From contig NZ_ATVN01000011.1 of NCBI RefSeq assembly GCF_000420745.1, positions 62,001-126,000 on the forward strand: a stretch of DNA of 64,000 nucleotides, in the 5' to 3' direction. The position numbers and the translations under genes are program-made. Below are positions 43,785-51,761 of this stretch, in pieces (within the stretch, counting starts at the first letter, position 1; every line of letters begins with the position of its first letter). This DNA comes from Pseudorhodobacter ferrugineus DSM 5888 (lineage in GTDB: Bacteria > Pseudomonadota > Alphaproteobacteria > Rhodobacterales > Rhodobacteraceae). The notes under the pieces are model-generated. The model had not been told where the DNA came from. It did not search any database and saw only the letters and a list, made by a program, of their open reading frames with translations.

Positions 43785-46241
43785 GTGAAACAAGCCGTCC
43801 AACCCCTTCCCATTGACGAGGCCCTGCCTCGCCTGATCCAAGCCTTGCGCGCGCAGGGCATGGCCGTGCTGCAAGCGCCGCCCGGGGCGGGCAAAACCAC
43901 ACGGGTGCCGTTGGCAATGCTGGAGGCGGGGCTTTGCGATGGTCGCATTTTGATGCTGGAGCCCCGCCGCCTTGCCGCCCGCACATCGGCGGAACGCATG
44001 GCCGAAACGCTGGGTGAACCTGTCGGCCAGACCGTCGGCTACCGCGTGCGCGGCGAGGCCAAGGTCGGCCGCGCCACGCGGATCGAGGTGGTAACCGAAG
44101 GCATTCTGACACGGATGATCCAATCTGATCCCGGACTTGACGGCATCGGCGCGGTGATTTTTGACGAGTTCCACGAACGCAGCCTGAACGCCGATCTTGG
44201 GCTTGCGCTGGCGTTGGAGCTGCGCAGCGCGTTGCGCGATGATCTGGTTTTGCTGGTCATGTCGGCGACGCTGGATGCGGCACCCGTGGCAGCGCTTATG
44301 GGGGATGCGCCACTGATCACGTCCGAAGGGCGGGCCTTTCCGGTTGAAACGCGCTGGTTGCCCCGCGCCCTGCCCCCGCGCGCGCGGCTGGAAACCGAGG
44401 TTGCCGCCTTGATCTTGCAAGCGTTGGAGGATTGCCCCGAAGGGGGTTTGCTGGCCTTCCTGCCCGGTGAAGGCGAAATTCGCAGAACCGAGGCGGCGCT
44501 GAAAGGGCGTTTGCCCCAAGGCTGCACGATCCGCCCCTTGTTCGGGAATATGACCTTTGCCGACCAGCGCGCAGCCCTTACGCCGCAAACCCACGGGCGC
44601 AAGATTGTGCTGGCCACGGCGATTGCCGAAACCTCGCTTACCCTGCCTGACATTCGTGTGGTGGTGGATGGGGGCAGGTCCCGCCGCGCGCGGTTTGACC
44701 CCAATTCCGGCATGTCCCGCCTTGTGACCGAACGGGTGACAAAGGCCGAGGCGGAACAGCGGCGGGGGCGCGCGGGTCGTGTCGCCCCTGGCACCTGTTA
44801 CCGGCTTTGGACCAAGGGCGAAGAAGGCGGGATGGCCGCGTTTCCCCCCGCCGAGATTGAGGCCGCAGACCTCACCCCGCTGGCGCTTGAACTGGCGCTT
44901 TGGGGCAGCGCCGACGGCTTGGCCTTTCTGACCCCACCCAACCCCGGCGTTATGGCCGAGGCCCATGCCTTGCTGACATCGCTTGGCGCGCTGAAACAGG
45001 GCCGGATCACCGACCATGGTCGCGCGCTGGCCGCCTTGCCGTTGCATCCGCGCCTTGGCCATATGTTGCAAACAGCAGGGGCAGGCCCCGATGCCGCCAC
45101 GCTTGCCGCCCTATTGGCGGAACGCGACCCCGTGCGCGGCGCGCCGCCCGACCTTGGCCTGCGCCTTGCAGCCATCAAAAACCCGCGCGGGTTTGAAGAA
45201 AGCCACCCCTACATGGTTGATCGCGGCGTGGTTGAGCGGATCAAATCCGAGGCCAAACGCCTTAGCCAAACCACTGACAACAGTGACTTTTCTACGGTCC
45301 AACTTGCCGCGCTCGCCTACCCTGACCGCATTGGGCTGCGGCGCAAGGGCGACACCCCACGCTATATCCTGTCGGGTGGCAAGGGAGCAGTGGCGGATGA
45401 AGGCACGCCCCTTGCAGGCCACCGCCTGATCGTCGCGACCGACCTTGACGGCGACGCGCGCGAGGCCAGAATTCGCCAAGCAGCGCCCCTACATCTGGCC
45501 GAATTGCGCGACCTTTATGGCGATCAAATCGCATGGGTCGATGTCTGTGAATGGTCGCGACGCGAGGGCAAGATCGTCGCCCGCAAGCAGGAACGGTTCG
45601 GCGCGCTGGTGCTGGAGGATCGCATCTGGCCCGATGCCCCCGCAGATGCAATGGCCCGCGCCGCCTTTGAAGGGCTGCGCCTAATTGGCCTGCCCTGGAC
45701 CCCGACAGCCCAGCGTTTACGGGCGCGGGTGAACCTGTGCCGCAAGGATGGCAGCGATTTGCCGGACCTGTCGAACGAGGCGCTGCTGGCAGATCCAGAC
45801 TGGCTGCTGCCCTATTTGACAAAGGCCAAGACCGAGGCGCAGTTGCGCGGGTTGGACCTGACCGATGCTTTGCGCGGGCTTCTTGGGTATGAGGGCACGC
45901 AACTTTTGGACCGCCTGACTCCCAGCCATTTCACCACGCCGTTAGACCGCCGCATTCCCATTGATTACGATGGCGAAGCGCCGGGGATCGAGCTGCGGTT
46001 GCAAGAGCTGTTTGGCGTGACCGTGCATCCGGCTGTTGGCCCCAAAGCACTGCCGTTGCGCATAACTTTGCTGTCGCCAGGGGGCAAGCCTGTGCAGGTC
46101 ACGATGGATTTGCCAGGGTTTTGGACCAATTCCTACGCGGATGTCCGCAAGGATATGCGTGGGCGCTACCCCCGCCACCCGTGGCCAGAAGATCCGCGGC
46201 AGGCAGACCCGACACTGCGCGCCAAACCGCGTGGGACATAG
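43785..46241 (+). CDS. hrpB: ATP-dependent helicase HrpB
   Basis: 818 residues, a DEAH-like helicase. Motifs: LQAPPGAGKTTRVPLAML (I), VIFDEFHERSLNADLG (II; DEFH in place of DEAH), VMSATLDAAP (III), ATAIAETSLTLPDIRVVVD (V) and EAEQRRGRAGRVAPGTCYRL (VI). The C-terminal HrpB-specific region (GLDLTDALRGLLGYEGTQLLDRLTPSHFTTP) is present. The start is GTG at 43785 with AAAGG 4 bases upstream. Function in RNA metabolism or stress is not settled. It follows the DUF3108 gene. Confidence 0.93.
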   Translation: MKQAVQPLPIDEALPRLIQALRAQGMAVLQAPPGAGKTTRVPLAMLEAGLCDGRILMLEPRRLAARTSAERMAETLGEPVGQTVGYRVRGEAKVGRATRIEVVTEGILTRMIQSDPGLDGIGAVIFDEFHERSLNADLGLALALELRSALRDDLVLLVMSATLDAAPVAALMGDAPLITSEGRAFPVETRWLPRALPPRARLETEVAALILQALEDCPEGGLLAFLPGEGEIRRTEAALKGRLPQGCTIRPLFGNMTFADQRAALTPQTHGRKIVLATAIAETSLTLPDIRVVVDGGRSRRARFDPNSGMSRLVTERVTKAEAEQRRGRAGRVAPGTCYRLWTKGEEGGMAAFPPAEIEAADLTPLALELALWGSADGLAFLTPPNPGVMAEAHALLTSLGALKQGRITDHGRALAALPLHPRLGHMLQTAGAGPDAATLAALLAERDPVRGAPPDLGLRLAAIKNPRGFEESHPYMVDRGVVERIKSEAKRLSQTTDNSDFSTVQLAALAYPDRIGLRRKGDTPRYILSGGKGAVADEGTPLAGHRLIVATDLDGDAREARIRQAAPLHLAELRDLYGDQIAWVDVCEWSRREGKIVARKQERFGALVLEDRIWPDAPADAMARAAFEGLRLIGLPWTPTAQRLRARVNLCRKDGSDLPDLSNEALLADPDWLLPYLTKAKTEAQLRGLDLTDALRGLLGYEGTQLLDRLTPSHFTTPLDRRIPIDYDGEAPGIELRLQELFGVTVHPAVGPKALPLRITLLSPGGKPVQVTMDLPGFWTNSYADVRKDMRGRYPRHPWPEDPRQADPTLRAKPRGT

Positions 46242-46245
46242 CGAG

Positions 46246-47526
46246 TTAGGCCGCTAATGCCCCACGATTGCAATGATTTGGGGGCTGGTTGATTTTGGCA
46301 GACGCCAATCGGCGACCAATCAAGACCTTTGCCTCATGCGCTAACAGAACGCGGCGAACAGCGGGTTTTGCACCAATCCGTTCCATTTCATAATCGAGCA
46401 ACACAGCGCGAAGCGAGTCCACTGCGCGATGCGGCAAGGCGTCAAACACCTGCGGGCCAGGATACAGCGTTTCTGCCGCCGTGCCTTGGGCGATCACCAA
46501 TTGATGCTGCTCCAACAGCAAGTGATGATAGCTGACTTTTCCAGTCCCGATGGCACGGTACACGCCGGGCAACCCCAACAAATGCTTGGCCGCGACCAGA
46601 ACTTCGGCCTCGCCAAACAGCAATTCGCAATCGGCACCGTCAAGCATGACCAAGTGTTGGCCGGACACCCAAAGATCAGCATCATTGTCCAAAACACCTT
46701 GCGAAATGCACACAGGCAGCGCCTCGTCTTGCGCCACAACCGTACCGCCGCCGACCCACAACAAGGGTTGGGGACCATCATCCAAAGTGTCCACCAGATC
46801 ACCTGCGCGCAAGGTTTCCACCCCACGCTCGCCATCCGGCGTAGCGATCATCGTTCCGGCCACAAAGCACACCGGATTGCCGTTCAAAAAGCGGGTGGAC
46901 CACACACCATTCGGGTCGTTCGGGTCCAAAACCGCATTTGGATAGTTTGCAATTGCAGCCGCATTGCCCGAACCTGGGATAATGTAGTCGATGGCGCCGC
47001 CGTTTGTCAGACCCGTTTGGGCCACGCCCGTGTACCCATTGGTCCACTGAATCTGTTGATAGATAAAGTCGATTTCAAAGTTGCCGTTCTGCGTATGCTC
47101 TAGCACCAGCTGAAAGGTGTTCGTATTTGCAGTGGACCCTGAATAAGCGCGGACCCCAAGCCAAGTGATCGTGACGCGGTTCGTCGAGGGATCCAGATCC
47201 CAGTAGATGTTATTGGTGCCCGTGCCCGACCCCGCCGTGATGTTCACATCCGACCAAAACACAGCAATCGCAGGATAGGTCACGCTGGCCAAAGCCGTTG
47301 GCGTATAGGATGTCACGGGCGCGTTAAAGGTGATCAGACCGTTGGTGTTGATGTACAGGCTGGTATAGTTCGTACCGAAATAGTTGATCCCGTTAGGCCC
47401 GAACACCGACGTGATGTTCACCAAAATAGAGCCGTCATCATAATTGCCAGCCGTCAGGGCGGACGAGCGGAAACTGCCCTCACCCACGCCTTGCGGCCCA
47501 CCTAGCCCTGTATTGATCGCTGCCAT
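46246..47526 (-). CDS. NIDO-type domain plus Hint domain extracellular protein
   Basis: 426 residues. The N-terminal half is a nidogen-like beta domain: FGTNYTSLYINTNGLITFNAPV, YPAIAVFWSDVNI, VTITWLGVRAYSG, and FQLVLEHTQNGNFEIDFIYQQIQW. The C-terminal half is a Hint module with CFVAGTMIATPDGERGVETLRAGDLV (Cys at its start) and VSGQHLVMLDG, and ends without the usual HN-Cys/Ser extein junction, so a bacterial Hint_2 role (self-cleavage or attachment) is likely. Starts at ATG 47526. No signal peptide; type I secretion is plausible as for similar Rhodobacterales proteins. Confidence 0.82.
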   Translation of the reverse strand: MAAINTGLGGPQGVGEGSFRSSALTAGNYDDGSILVNITSVFGPNGINYFGTNYTSLYINTNGLITFNAPVTSYTPTALASVTYPAIAVFWSDVNITAGSGTGTNNIYWDLDPSTNRVTITWLGVRAYSGSTANTNTFQLVLEHTQNGNFEIDFIYQQIQWTNGYTGVAQTGLTNGGAIDYIIPGSGNAAAIANYPNAVLDPNDPNGVWSTRFLNGNPVCFVAGTMIATPDGERGVETLRAGDLVDTLDDGPQPLLWVGGGTVVAQDEALPVCISQGVLDNDADLWVSGQHLVMLDGADCELLFGEAEVLVAAKHLLGLPGVYRAIGTGKVSYHHLLLEQHQLVIAQGTAAETLYPGPQVFDALPHRAVDSLRAVLLDYEMERIGAKPAVRRVLLAHEAKVLIGRRLASAKINQPPNHCNRGALAA

Positions 47527-47716
47527 TTTGGACCCGCGTTGCTATATATCGTGGCACTAGAAATGCGCGCAGCTTGTGGCCGATTTGCGGGCGCAATGTG
47601 GCATTTGAGTGAATTTGGAAACAATTATCGCCGCAATCACGCCGCAATTGACAACAAATCTCCGTAAAATGCGCTATTGTTTAGCCGCGAGGGCAATTTT
47701 CTGCAAAGCTCGGGAG

Positions 47717-48274
47717 TTAATGCGGGACTAAAAATCCATGAAGTGTATCTGAGGAAACAATCGCTGCGAACTCGGCTAATGTTCCCAAAGTGACTGATAA
47801 AACCGTTTCAGGGCTGTGCTGCACACCATCGGGGCCCGTGACACCAAAGCCGAAAACGGCGTCTTGGGGCAAGACCACATCAAACCCCAAATTTGCAGCC
47901 ATGCGCAGGGTGCTGGCCACACAATAGTTCACGGCAGCGCCAACAATAACCAAACGCGTCACGCCCATATCGCGCAAATACGCCTCTAGCCCCGTGCCGA
48001 TAAAGGCGGAAGACCCGTGTTTTACGAAAACCGGTTCTCCCACACTTGGCAGGGCACAAGGCATGGGTTCGCCCCCTGATGTGCCCAGCCGAAACCCAGA
48101 CTTGGGGTTTGGATCGTCATGGTGAACATGCAAAACCCGCAAAGCCTTGGCACGACAAAGCGCAATCGTGGCCGCAATCGCCGCTTCGGCCCCAAGGTTT
48201 GAGCGTGGGACACCCGCCAAGGTACGCCGCGCAAATTCCATCTGGCAATCAATCACCAAAAGCGCGGCGGTCAT
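47717..48274 (-). CDS. isochorismatase-family cysteine hydrolase
   Basis: 185 residues. Catalytic triad: Asp in ALLVIDCQMEF, Lys in VFVKHGSSAF and Cys in LVIVGAAVNYCVASTLRMAANLG. The substrate is not clear (nicotinamidase-like, ureidoacrylate-type or isochorismatase-like). It begins 4 bp after the argF stop, and the alternative TTG upstream lies within argF, so it belongs to the argD-argF transcript. Confidence 0.85.
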   Translation of the reverse strand: MTAALLVIDCQMEFARRTLAGVPRSNLGAEAAIAATIALCRAKALRVLHVHHDDPNPKSGFRLGTSGGEPMPCALPSVGEPVFVKHGSSAFIGTGLEAYLRDMGVTRLVIVGAAVNYCVASTLRMAANLGFDVVLPQDAVFGFGVTGPDGVQHSPETVLSVTLGTLAEFAAIVSSDTLHGFLVPH

Positions 48275-48278
48275 GGCA

Positions 48279-49205
48279 TCAGACCCCAAGGCACCAGCGC
48301 ATCACCGCCTTTTGCGCATGCAAACGGTTCTCGGCCTCATCAAAAATCACGGAATGTGGACCGTCCATCACCGCACTTGTCGCCTCGTCGTTGCGGTGCG
48401 CCGGCAAGCAATGCATGAACAACGCATCAGGTTTGGCCATCGTCATCAACCGTTCATTGACCTGATAGCCCCGCAACTGGTTATGGCGGCGTTCTTTGGC
48501 CGATTCAGGGTCATGCATCGAAACCCAAGTGTCAGTCACCACCAAATCGGCCCCCGCCATCGCCTTTGCGGGGTCACGCTCGACAGTCACATTCACACCT
48601 TTTGACCGCGCGAAATTTAGCCATTCCGCCTCGGGGTCGAGGGTTTCTGGGCCCGTAAAGGTGAAATCAAACCCGAACTGGCCAGCAGCATGCAAAAAGC
48701 TGGCGGCGACATTGTTGCCATCGCCACACCAGACCACCTTTTTGCCTGCAATGGGGCCGCGAACCTCTTCATAGGTCATGACATCGGCCATGATCTGGCA
48801 AGGGTGCGTGCGGTTGGTCAGGCCATTAATCACCGGAACCGTGGCATGTTCGGCCATTTCTTGCAGCGTTGCTTCCTCAAATGTCCGGATCATGATCAGG
48901 TCGACGTAGCGGCTGAGAACGCGCGCGGTATCGGCGATCGTTTCGCCGTGGCCCAATTGCATTTCCTTGCCAGACAGCACCATCGTCTGCCCGCCAAGCT
49001 GACGCACGCCGACGTCAAAGGACACGCGGGTACGGGTGGAGGGCTTTTCAAAAATCAACGCAACCATATGGCCCGCAAGGGGTTGGTCATCATCTGGCGT
49101 GCCTTTTGGTCGGCCTTTGCGGGCGGCTTTCATGGCATGGGCAAGGTCGATCATGCCCCGCAATTCGGCGGCATCTGTGGTGTGGATATCAAGAAAATGC
49201 TTCAT
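48279..49205 (-). CDS. argF: ornithine carbamoyltransferase
   Basis: 308 residues from ATG 49205 ([18 protein letters not shown]). Carbamoyl phosphate site [26 protein letters not shown], ornithine loop [11 protein letters not shown] and [11 protein letters not shown]. It catalyses citrulline formation in arginine synthesis and follows argD, with 74 bp between containing a repeat element. Confidence 0.96.
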   Translation of the reverse strand: MKHFLDIHTTDAAELRGMIDLAHAMKAARKGRPKGTPDDDQPLAGHMVALIFEKPSTRTRVSFDVGVRQLGGQTMVLSGKEMQLGHGETIADTARVLSRYVDLIMIRTFEEATLQEMAEHATVPVINGLTNRTHPCQIMADVMTYEEVRGPIAGKKVVWCGDGNNVAASFLHAAGQFGFDFTFTGPETLDPEAEWLNFARSKGVNVTVERDPAKAMAGADLVVTDTWVSMHDPESAKERRHNQLRGYQVNERLMTMAKPDALFMHCLPAHRNDEATSAVMDGPHSVIFDEAENRLHAQKAVMRWCLGV

Positions 49206-49225
49206 GGTGTTCTTTCTGGGCAACG

Positions 49226-49246
49226 CCGGGGGGCCAGCCCCCCGGG
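49226..49246. repeat. GC-rich hairpin in argD-argF gap
   Basis: CCGGGGGG-CCAG-CCCCCCGG, an 8-bp stem directly before the CCCCCCGGGATATTT-type element. It is close enough to the argF start to affect expression. Confidence 0.55.
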
Positions 49247-49274
49247 CCCCCCGGGATATTTGGACCGAAAAGAA
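49247..49274 (+). repeat. CCCCCCGAGGATATTT-type element, copy 3
   Basis: CCCCCCGGGATATTT, then GGA, then CCGAAAAGAA: 28 bp related to 26796-26824. Here it lies between argD and argF, antisense to both genes. Confidence 0.65.
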
Positions 49275-49279
49275 AGGGG

Positions 49280-50461
49280 TTAGGGGGTTGTGGCCGCAAC
49301 GGCGGTGGCTGCTTTGTCGAGGCGGGTAAGGGCCTCGGCGATGTCTTCATCCGTGATGTTCAACGCGGGCAACAGGCGGATCACATTGTCGGCGGCGGGC
49401 ACGGTTAACAGGTTTTGGGCATAGTTTGCTTTGACCACATCCGTATTCGCAGCCTTGCACTTTAGCCCAAGAATAAGACCTGCGCCGCGCACGGCCTCAT
49501 AGACATCGGGATGGCTGGCGACGAGCCCCTCGAGCCCCTGACGGAATAGCGATGATTTGCGGTTTACCTCGGCCAGAAAGGCGGGATCAGCCACGATTTC
49601 CAAGACCTTAGCCCCCACCGCGCAGCCCAAGGGGTTACCGCCATAGGTGGAGCCGTGACTGCCTGCGACCATACCGGATGCTGCATTTTCGGTGGCAAGA
49701 ACGGCCCCCAATGGAAAGCCGCCGCCGATGCCTTTTGCGACCATCATGATGTCGGGTGTGATGCCCGACCATTCATGTGCAAAGAGTTTTCCAGACCGGC
49801 CAACGCCACATTGCACCTCGTCCAAAATCATCAGCGCGCCGGTTTCATCACACAGATCGCGCAAGCCTTTCAGGCAGGCATCGGGCAGCACGCGAATACC
49901 GCCTTCGCCTTGGATCGGTTCGACCATGACTGCCGCGACCTTATTGGTAAGGGCGGCGCGCAAGGCGTCATGATCGCCGAATGGTAAGGACTTGAAACCC
50001 GGCATCAAGGGGCCAAAGCCCTTGACCATTTTTTCCGATCCGGCAGCGGCAATTGCCCCGGTGGAACGGCCATGAAACGCGCCGTCAAAGGTCAGGATTT
50101 CAATCCGTTCCGGCGCGCCTTTTTCATACCAGTATTTCCGCGCCATTTTGATGGCGAGTTCGGCAGCCTCGGTGCCCGAGTTGGTAAAAAACACAGTGTC
50201 TGCAAAGGTGTGTTCGACCAGCATATCGGCAAGTTTTTGCTGCTGCGGTATTTGATACAGATTGGACACATGCCACAGGTTGCCAGCCTGAGCGGTCAAT
50301 GCGGCCACCAGATCGGGGTTGGCATGGCCCAAGGCATTGACCGCAATACCTGCGCCCAGATCCAGATAGCGGGCACCATCGACGGTGGTAAGCCATGATC
50401 CTTCGCCCTTTTCAAAGGCCAAGGGCGCGCGGTTATAAGTCGGCAAGACGGAAGGGATCAT
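49280..50461 (-). CDS. argD: acetylornithine / succinyldiaminopimelate aminotransferase
   Basis: 393 residues, class III PLP aminotransferase. [20 protein letters not shown] and [17 protein letters not shown] near 95-145, [27 protein letters not shown]-type block, and PLP Lys in [20 protein letters not shown]. It converts N-acetylglutamate semialdehyde to acetylornithine. It opens the argD-argF-hydrolase unit, divergent from gcrA. Confidence 0.94.
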   Translation of the reverse strand: MIPSVLPTYNRAPLAFEKGEGSWLTTVDGARYLDLGAGIAVNALGHANPDLVAALTAQAGNLWHVSNLYQIPQQQKLADMLVEHTFADTVFFTNSGTEAAELAIKMARKYWYEKGAPERIEILTFDGAFHGRSTGAIAAAGSEKMVKGFGPLMPGFKSLPFGDHDALRAALTNKVAAVMVEPIQGEGGIRVLPDACLKGLRDLCDETGALMILDEVQCGVGRSGKLFAHEWSGITPDIMMVAKGIGGGFPLGAVLATENAASGMVAGSHGSTYGGNPLGCAVGAKVLEIVADPAFLAEVNRKSSLFRQGLEGLVASHPDVYEAVRGAGLILGLKCKAANTDVVKANYAQNLLTVPAADNVIRLLPALNITDEDIAEALTRLDKAATAVAATTP

Positions 50462-50846
50462 GTCATCGTCCTTACTAGGGAAGCCTTAGCCGTGCCAAAG
50501 GCTGGCGGCCAAGTCAACGGATATATCTGAAACGAGGGGTGCCGAGATGGCAGGGAACACTGGCCGAAAACGCGTGAATTAGCGTCGGCGTCGGGGCAGT
50601 TGGAAAGGGTGTACCGATGTGTTCATGCCAGTTTGGTAAGATGGTTTTACCCTTGTGTAAAGCGACATTTTATTCGGTTTGCGGGCATGGTAGACTCAAG
50701 CCCGCACAAAGAGGATGCGGGCATCGGCACCGGAGACCCTTGTATCTGTGGCCCTGCAGTAGTATCTAAGCCTGTCACAGCTATATTGGGGCGACCAAGC
50801 GCCGCCTGCGGAGCACCGTAGACTGCCCCCAACACCGGAGATAGGC
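50462..50846. promoter_or_regulatory. argD / gcrA divergent region with competing hairpin arms
   Basis: 385 bp without a gene. The 7-mer TGCGGGC occurs at 50680-50686 and at 50716-50722, and its complement GCCCGCA at 50700-50706 lies between, so either outer arm can pair with the middle one but not both. The first loop holds the GACTC site (50693-50697), a GANTC target of CcrM methylation. This suits control of gcrA by methylation, or an attenuator-like leader; both are inference. Confidence 0.45.
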
Positions 50847-51464
50847 ATGTCCTGGACAGACGAGCGCGTTGAAACGCTTAAGAAAATGTGGGCTGACGGC
50901 CAAAGCGCCAGCCAGATTGCAAAAGAACTGGGCGGCGTCACGCGCAATGCGGTGATTGGCAAAGTTCACCGCCTTGGCCTGTCAAATCGCGCCACCGGCA
51001 CGCCTGCAAAAGACGAGGCAGAAGCGCCTGTGGCCGCCGCACCTCGCGTTGAGGCGGCACCCAAGCCAGCGGAACCGGCACGTGCTGCCGAAGCCAAGCC
51101 CGCCGCCGCCGCGCCGCGCCCCTCTGCGCCCATCAACCCGACTGTCGCGCAAGTGGTGAATAACGTCACCCCATTGCCGCTGCGCAAGTCGATTGTGCCT
51201 GCGGGCCAGCCTTTGCCGCCACAACCTTCGGCCAATGAAATCAGCCCCGAGGCGCTTGCGTCGGTTCGGGAAGTTGAGAAACATGCCAAGAAAATCAGCT
51301 TGATGGAGCTGACCGAGCGGACCTGTAAATGGCCGATCGGCGACCCTGCAACCGAAGATTTCTGGTTCTGCGGCCTGCCCTCGACGGCGGGCAAACCCTA
51401 TTGCGAAGCGCATGTCGGTGTGGCGTTCCAGCCGATGTCAGCGCGGCGGGATCGCAGGCGCTAA
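50847..51464 (+). CDS. gcrA: GcrA cell-cycle regulator
   Basis: 205 residues. MSWTDERVETLKKMWADGQSASQIAKELGGVTRNAVIGKVHRLGLSNR is the GcrA N-terminal helix-turn-helix that binds methylated GANTC promoters; a long Ala/Pro linker follows; the C-terminal block CKWPIGDPATEDFWFCGLPSTAGKPYCEAH contacts sigma-70 region 2. The length is slightly greater than that of Caulobacter GcrA, due to the linker. It is a diagnostic alphaproteobacterial regulator. Confidence 0.95.
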   Translation: MSWTDERVETLKKMWADGQSASQIAKELGGVTRNAVIGKVHRLGLSNRATGTPAKDEAEAPVAAAPRVEAAPKPAEPARAAEAKPAAAAPRPSAPINPTVAQVVNNVTPLPLRKSIVPAGQPLPPQPSANEISPEALASVREVEKHAKKISLMELTERTCKWPIGDPATEDFWFCGLPSTAGKPYCEAHVGVAFQPMSARRDRRR

Positions 51465-51653
51465 GTGCGGCCGTTCATCGACCCGAATGACCCTTTCTTT
51501 CGCCGCCCCGCGACACGCTGGGCGGCGTTTTTAGTGCCGCTGGTCTGGGCCGGATTTGAGGCTTGGCTGGGCAGCTACGGCTGGGCTTTGATGGTGGCCG
51601 GATTGGCGGGGTATGCGGGGTATATGCTGATTTGGAAGGGGCCATCGGCCTGA
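51465..51653 (+). CDS. small membrane protein
   Basis: 62 residues starting MRPFIDPNDPFFRRPATRWAAF with two hydrophobic segments (FLVPLVWAGFEAWLGSYGWALMVAGLAGYAGYMLIW). The GTG start follows the gcrA stop immediately, so it is translationally coupled. Short proteins with this opening recur after gcrA in relatives (recalled, unchecked). Function unknown. Confidence 0.7.
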   Translation: MRPFIDPNDPFFRRPATRWAAFLVPLVWAGFEAWLGSYGWALMVAGLAGYAGYMLIWKGPSA

Positions 51654-51707
51654 GCCATTTTGCCTGCCGTTTTCAGCAGTCACCGCACCGCCACCCCGTA
51701 TTTTTTC

Positions 51708-51739
51708 CGTATGTTATGCGTATGACATCTGTATGTACA
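51708..51739. repeat. 11-bp-phased triple repeat, copy B
   Basis: CGTATGTTATG-CGTATGACATC-TGTATGTACA: three units at 11-bp steps, related to 17899-17930. It lies between the convergent small membrane gene and the RTX gene. Confidence 0.6.
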
Positions 51740-51761
51740 ATGACCGGATGTCGGGTGGGTT

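Noticed and set aside
43680-45071. A 463-codon minus-strand frame
   Set aside because: Antisense to hrpB, which has all helicase motifs.
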